Shown here one piece after another: positions 62,478 through 64,000 of a stretch of 64,000 nt of DNA. Source of the stretch: Klebsiella pneumoniae (GTDB taxonomy: Bacteria > Pseudomonadota > Gammaproteobacteria > Ga0077536). Numbering within the stretch: position 1 is the stretch's first letter; each line of letters opens with the position of its first letter. Location of the stretch: positions 1 to 64,000 of the forward strand of contig CAMAXW010000004.1 of NCBI GenBank assembly GCA_945862315.1. The letters run 5' to 3'. The position numbers were made by a program, and so were the translations under genes. The notes under the pieces are model-generated. The model saw only the letters and a program-made list of their open reading frames with translations, was not told the DNA's origin and searched no databases.

Positions 62478-63485
62478 CTAGATGCGGTCAAACCACGGGA
62501 TATGCCATTCCCGCCACGCGGCGCGCTGGGCGCGCGCTGAAAAAAGCTGCCAATGGGCGAGTGTTTGTGGACGCCAACTGACTGCCGTGTTCGCCACGAG
62601 CCAGCGTTGAAAATCGCTGGCCAGACGCTCGTTCACCCACACCCGGCTGGCACCGCGCTGTAGACGCTGCCAGAGTTCAGGAAAACTTTGCGGCGCGCCG
62701 GCCACCTCGTAGACGTAGCGGGTGGTGTCGTCTTCCCCCACGAGTGCATAGCCTGGGGTCGGGCCGGACACGCTCGCGACGGCGCAGGATGGGGCCGGCA
62801 GCGGTAGTGCACGCCACGCGGCGGCATCGCGCAGCACCCGTTGGGTGGCGTAGTTTTGCTGGATGGCCTCGAGCGCTGGCCAGTGGGTGTCCTGGGTTGT
62901 GTCCGAAAAGTGGGTGTCCCCGGTTACGGCAGGAAAGTGGGTGTCCTCGGTTGTGGGAAAGTGGGTGTCCTCGGTTGTGGGAAAGTGGGTGCCCTCGGTT
63001 GTGGGAAAGTGGGTGTCCTCGGTTGTGGGGGCGGGCGGCGTAGTGGCGGGTGCCAAGGAACCCAGAACGCCGGGGTCGTTGGGTATCCAGCCTAAGCGCT
63101 GATAAAAGTCCTCTAGCCCACTCCATAGCACGGCAAAGTCGTAACCCTGCTGGGCCAGTTGGGCCGCCAATGCGCTGAGCAGTGCGCCCGCATGGCCTTG
63201 GCCACGGGCGGCTGGCTGGGTGTACACCATCCCCACCATGGCACCACGAAAATGTTGCTCCGCAACCAGCCAATCGAAGGGGCGCACGGCGCAACACGTG
63301 AGGATGTCGCCCTGCAATTTACCCACGTGGAGCTGGTCGAGGTGGGTCGCGCCGAGTGCGCTGGGATAACGCGCCGCCAGCGAACCGTGGCGACCCCGTG
63401 TGGTGATAAAGGTCGCGTCGAGGGCCGCCAACAGGGTGGGCCATTCGGCTCGCGAACAAGTCCCAAGGGTCAGGTTGTTGCTCAC
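62478..63485 (-). CDS. GNAT-type acetyltransferase-like protein carrying in-frame repeat array
   Basis: The 335-residue protein (GTG start overlapping the previous stop) has an N-terminal GNAT domain: AMVGMVYTQPAARGQGHAGALLSALAAQLAQQGYDFAVLW with the acetyl-CoA Q/RxxGxG/A loop. Residues about 150-205 are translated palindromic repeats, chiefly TTEDTHFP octads, followed by a C-terminal domain (AAAWRALPLPAPSCAVASVSG… WHIPWFDRI). The repeats sit in the linker between two domains and keep the frame. It is co-transcribed with the DegT-like aminotransferase and may acetylate an amino sugar, though substrate is unknown. Confidence 0.7.
   Translation of the reverse strand: MSNNLTLGTCSRAEWPTLLAALDATFITTRGRHGSLAARYPSALGATHLDQLHVGKLQGDILTCCAVRPFDWLVAEQHFRGAMVGMVYTQPAARGQGHAGALLSALAAQLAQQGYDFAVLWSGLEDFYQRLGWIPNDPGVLGSLAPATTPPAPTTEDTHFPTTEGTHFPTTEDTHFPTTEDTHFPAVTGDTHFSDTTQDTHWPALEAIQQNYATQRVLRDAAAWRALPLPAPSCAVASVSGPTPGYALVGEDDTTRYVYEVAGAPQSFPELWQRLQRGASRVWVNERLASDFQRWLVANTAVSWRPQTLAHWQLFSARAQRAAWREWHIPWFDRI
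62882..63031. repeat. In-gene array of the AGTGGGTGTCC repeat (24- and 27-bp period)
   Basis: Cores AGTGGGTGTCC start at 62882, 62909, 62936, 62960, 62984 (GTGGGTGCCC) and 63008. The last four units are a 24-base tandem (AGTGGGTGTCCTCGGTTGTG then GGAA) and the first two spacings are 27, all multiples of three. The first 14 bases, AGTGGGTGTCCTCG, are identical to the intergenic elements at 31-34 kb. Confidence 0.9.
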
Positions 63486-64000
63486 CAGCCGGTGGCGATA
63501 CAGCGTGCGATGCGCGTGAGATCCTCAGGACTCAGCCACCAGCCACAGGGGATGCACAGGTTATCTGCGTCGAAGGCCTCTACCCCCGGCAGGGGCTGGC
63601 CTGAATCCGCAAAGCAAGTGTAATGGTCGTTGCGCAGGTGCAGCCGCTGGGCGCCAATGCCGTGGCGGTGCAATTTTTCGATGAGGCCCGCGCGCCCGCT
63701 GGCGCGTAGCGCATAAACCCAGTGTGCCGATTGTGCCGCGGGGTCGCGTTGCAGCCGGGTGATGCCGGGCACGTTGGCCAAAGCGGCGTCTAGCCACGCC
63801 GCGTTGGCGCGATGCCGGGCGAGGGTGTCGTCGACTTCGCTCAATTGGGCGAGCGCCAACCCGGCGGTGAGGTCGCTCATGGCGCAGCTATAGCCCGGTT
63901 GCTGGATGTCGCTGTCGGGGTTGAGGTCGCCACCCGGTAGCCGAAAACTCGCCTGATGGATATTGAACCGGCGGAGTTGGCGGGCGCTCTGCGCGGTGGC
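63482..64000 (-). CDS. DegT/DnrJ/EryC1/StrS-type sugar aminotransferase, cut by window edge
   Basis: The frame is open to the window end; the visible part is the C-terminal 172 residues. It shows GGDLNPDSDIQQPGYSCAMSDLTAGLALAQL, the family signature before the small domain, then LHLRNDHYTCFADSGQPLPGVEAFDADNLCIPCGWWLSPEDLTRI. PLP-dependent members transaminate nucleotide-sugar ketones. The PLP lysine would lie outside the window. It is the first gene of a two-gene unit with the acetyltransferase. Confidence 0.85.
   Translation of the reverse strand, partial: ATAQSARQLRRFNIHQASFRLPGGDLNPDSDIQQPGYSCAMSDLTAGLALAQLSEVDDTLARHRANAAWLDAALANVPGITRLQRDPAAQSAHWVYALRASGRAGLIEKLHRHGIGAQRLHLRNDHYTCFADSGQPLPGVEAFDADNLCIPCGWWLSPEDLTRIARCIATGW

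Noticed and set aside
62882-63031. CRISPR-like 24-base tandem in the acetyltransferase gene
   Set aside because: The units are contiguous with no unique spacers and are read in frame as protein.

Overview
The window is 64 kb of GC-rich bacterial chromosome. The gene content points to a gammaproteobacterium, probably an environmental heterotroph. It carries a polar-type flagellar cluster (flgNMA, cheV, flgB to flgL, fliC-flaG-fliD) with FliA-type promoters. It also has a protein with an N-terminus like the EELKRRNV TPR/cyclase-associated family, and a large xenobiotic and aromatic catabolic repertoire. No 16S gene is present, so the genus cannot be named.

Region 1 (0.1-30 kb) is catabolic and accessory. 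It begins with a cobalt-type nitrile hydratase operon whose beta subunit is split into two genes, with an activator that ends in a His/Asp-rich tail. Next come a pentapeptide protein, a cupin, a flavin reductase-like protein, an exported hypothetical protein, an ArnT-like glycosyltransferase and a GreB-like factor. A five-gene plus-strand operon follows (FAH-type hydrolase, alpha/beta hydrolase, amidohydrolase, CaiB-type CoA-transferase, glutathionyl-hydroquinone reductase), then DedA and an amidase. A Fur-boxed iron-uptake pair (cupredoxin plus FTR1 permease) has its FTR1 gene fused to an extra exported domain and broken by a frameshift. After that come two Rieske dioxygenase loci with an isochorismatase-like protein, an amine oxidase plus exported RidA pair, a TPR protein read in frame into a cytochrome P450, and two convergent DszA/NtaA-type flavin monooxygenases.

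Region 2 (29.7-35.4 kb) is a mosaic island. Dps, DoxX/LysR, a broken aconitase fragment, a Phd/VapC toxin-antitoxin pair and a MOSC protein sit among many copies of a short palindromic repeat with core AGTGGGTGTCC and its complement. The same core reappears at 62.9 kb inside an acetyltransferase gene, as in-frame 24- and 27-bp units. This repeat family is the most unusual feature of the window.

Region 3 (35.6-39.4 kb) holds an enoyl-CoA hydratase, tRNA-Ala(CGC) and three genes typical of arsenosugar biosynthesis (radical SAM ArsS plus two glycosyltransferases).

Region 4 (39.4-62.4 kb) is flagellar: ycgR-flgN-flgM and flgA on the minus strand; cheV and flgBCDEFGHIJKL on the plus strand; fliD, flaG and fliC on the minus strand. 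Two paralogous TPR/GT41 (O-GlcNAc-transferase-like) genes follow and are good candidates for flagellin glycosylation. The window ends with a DegT-type aminotransferase (cut by the window edge) and the repeat-invaded acetyltransferase, which may make an amino sugar for the same system.
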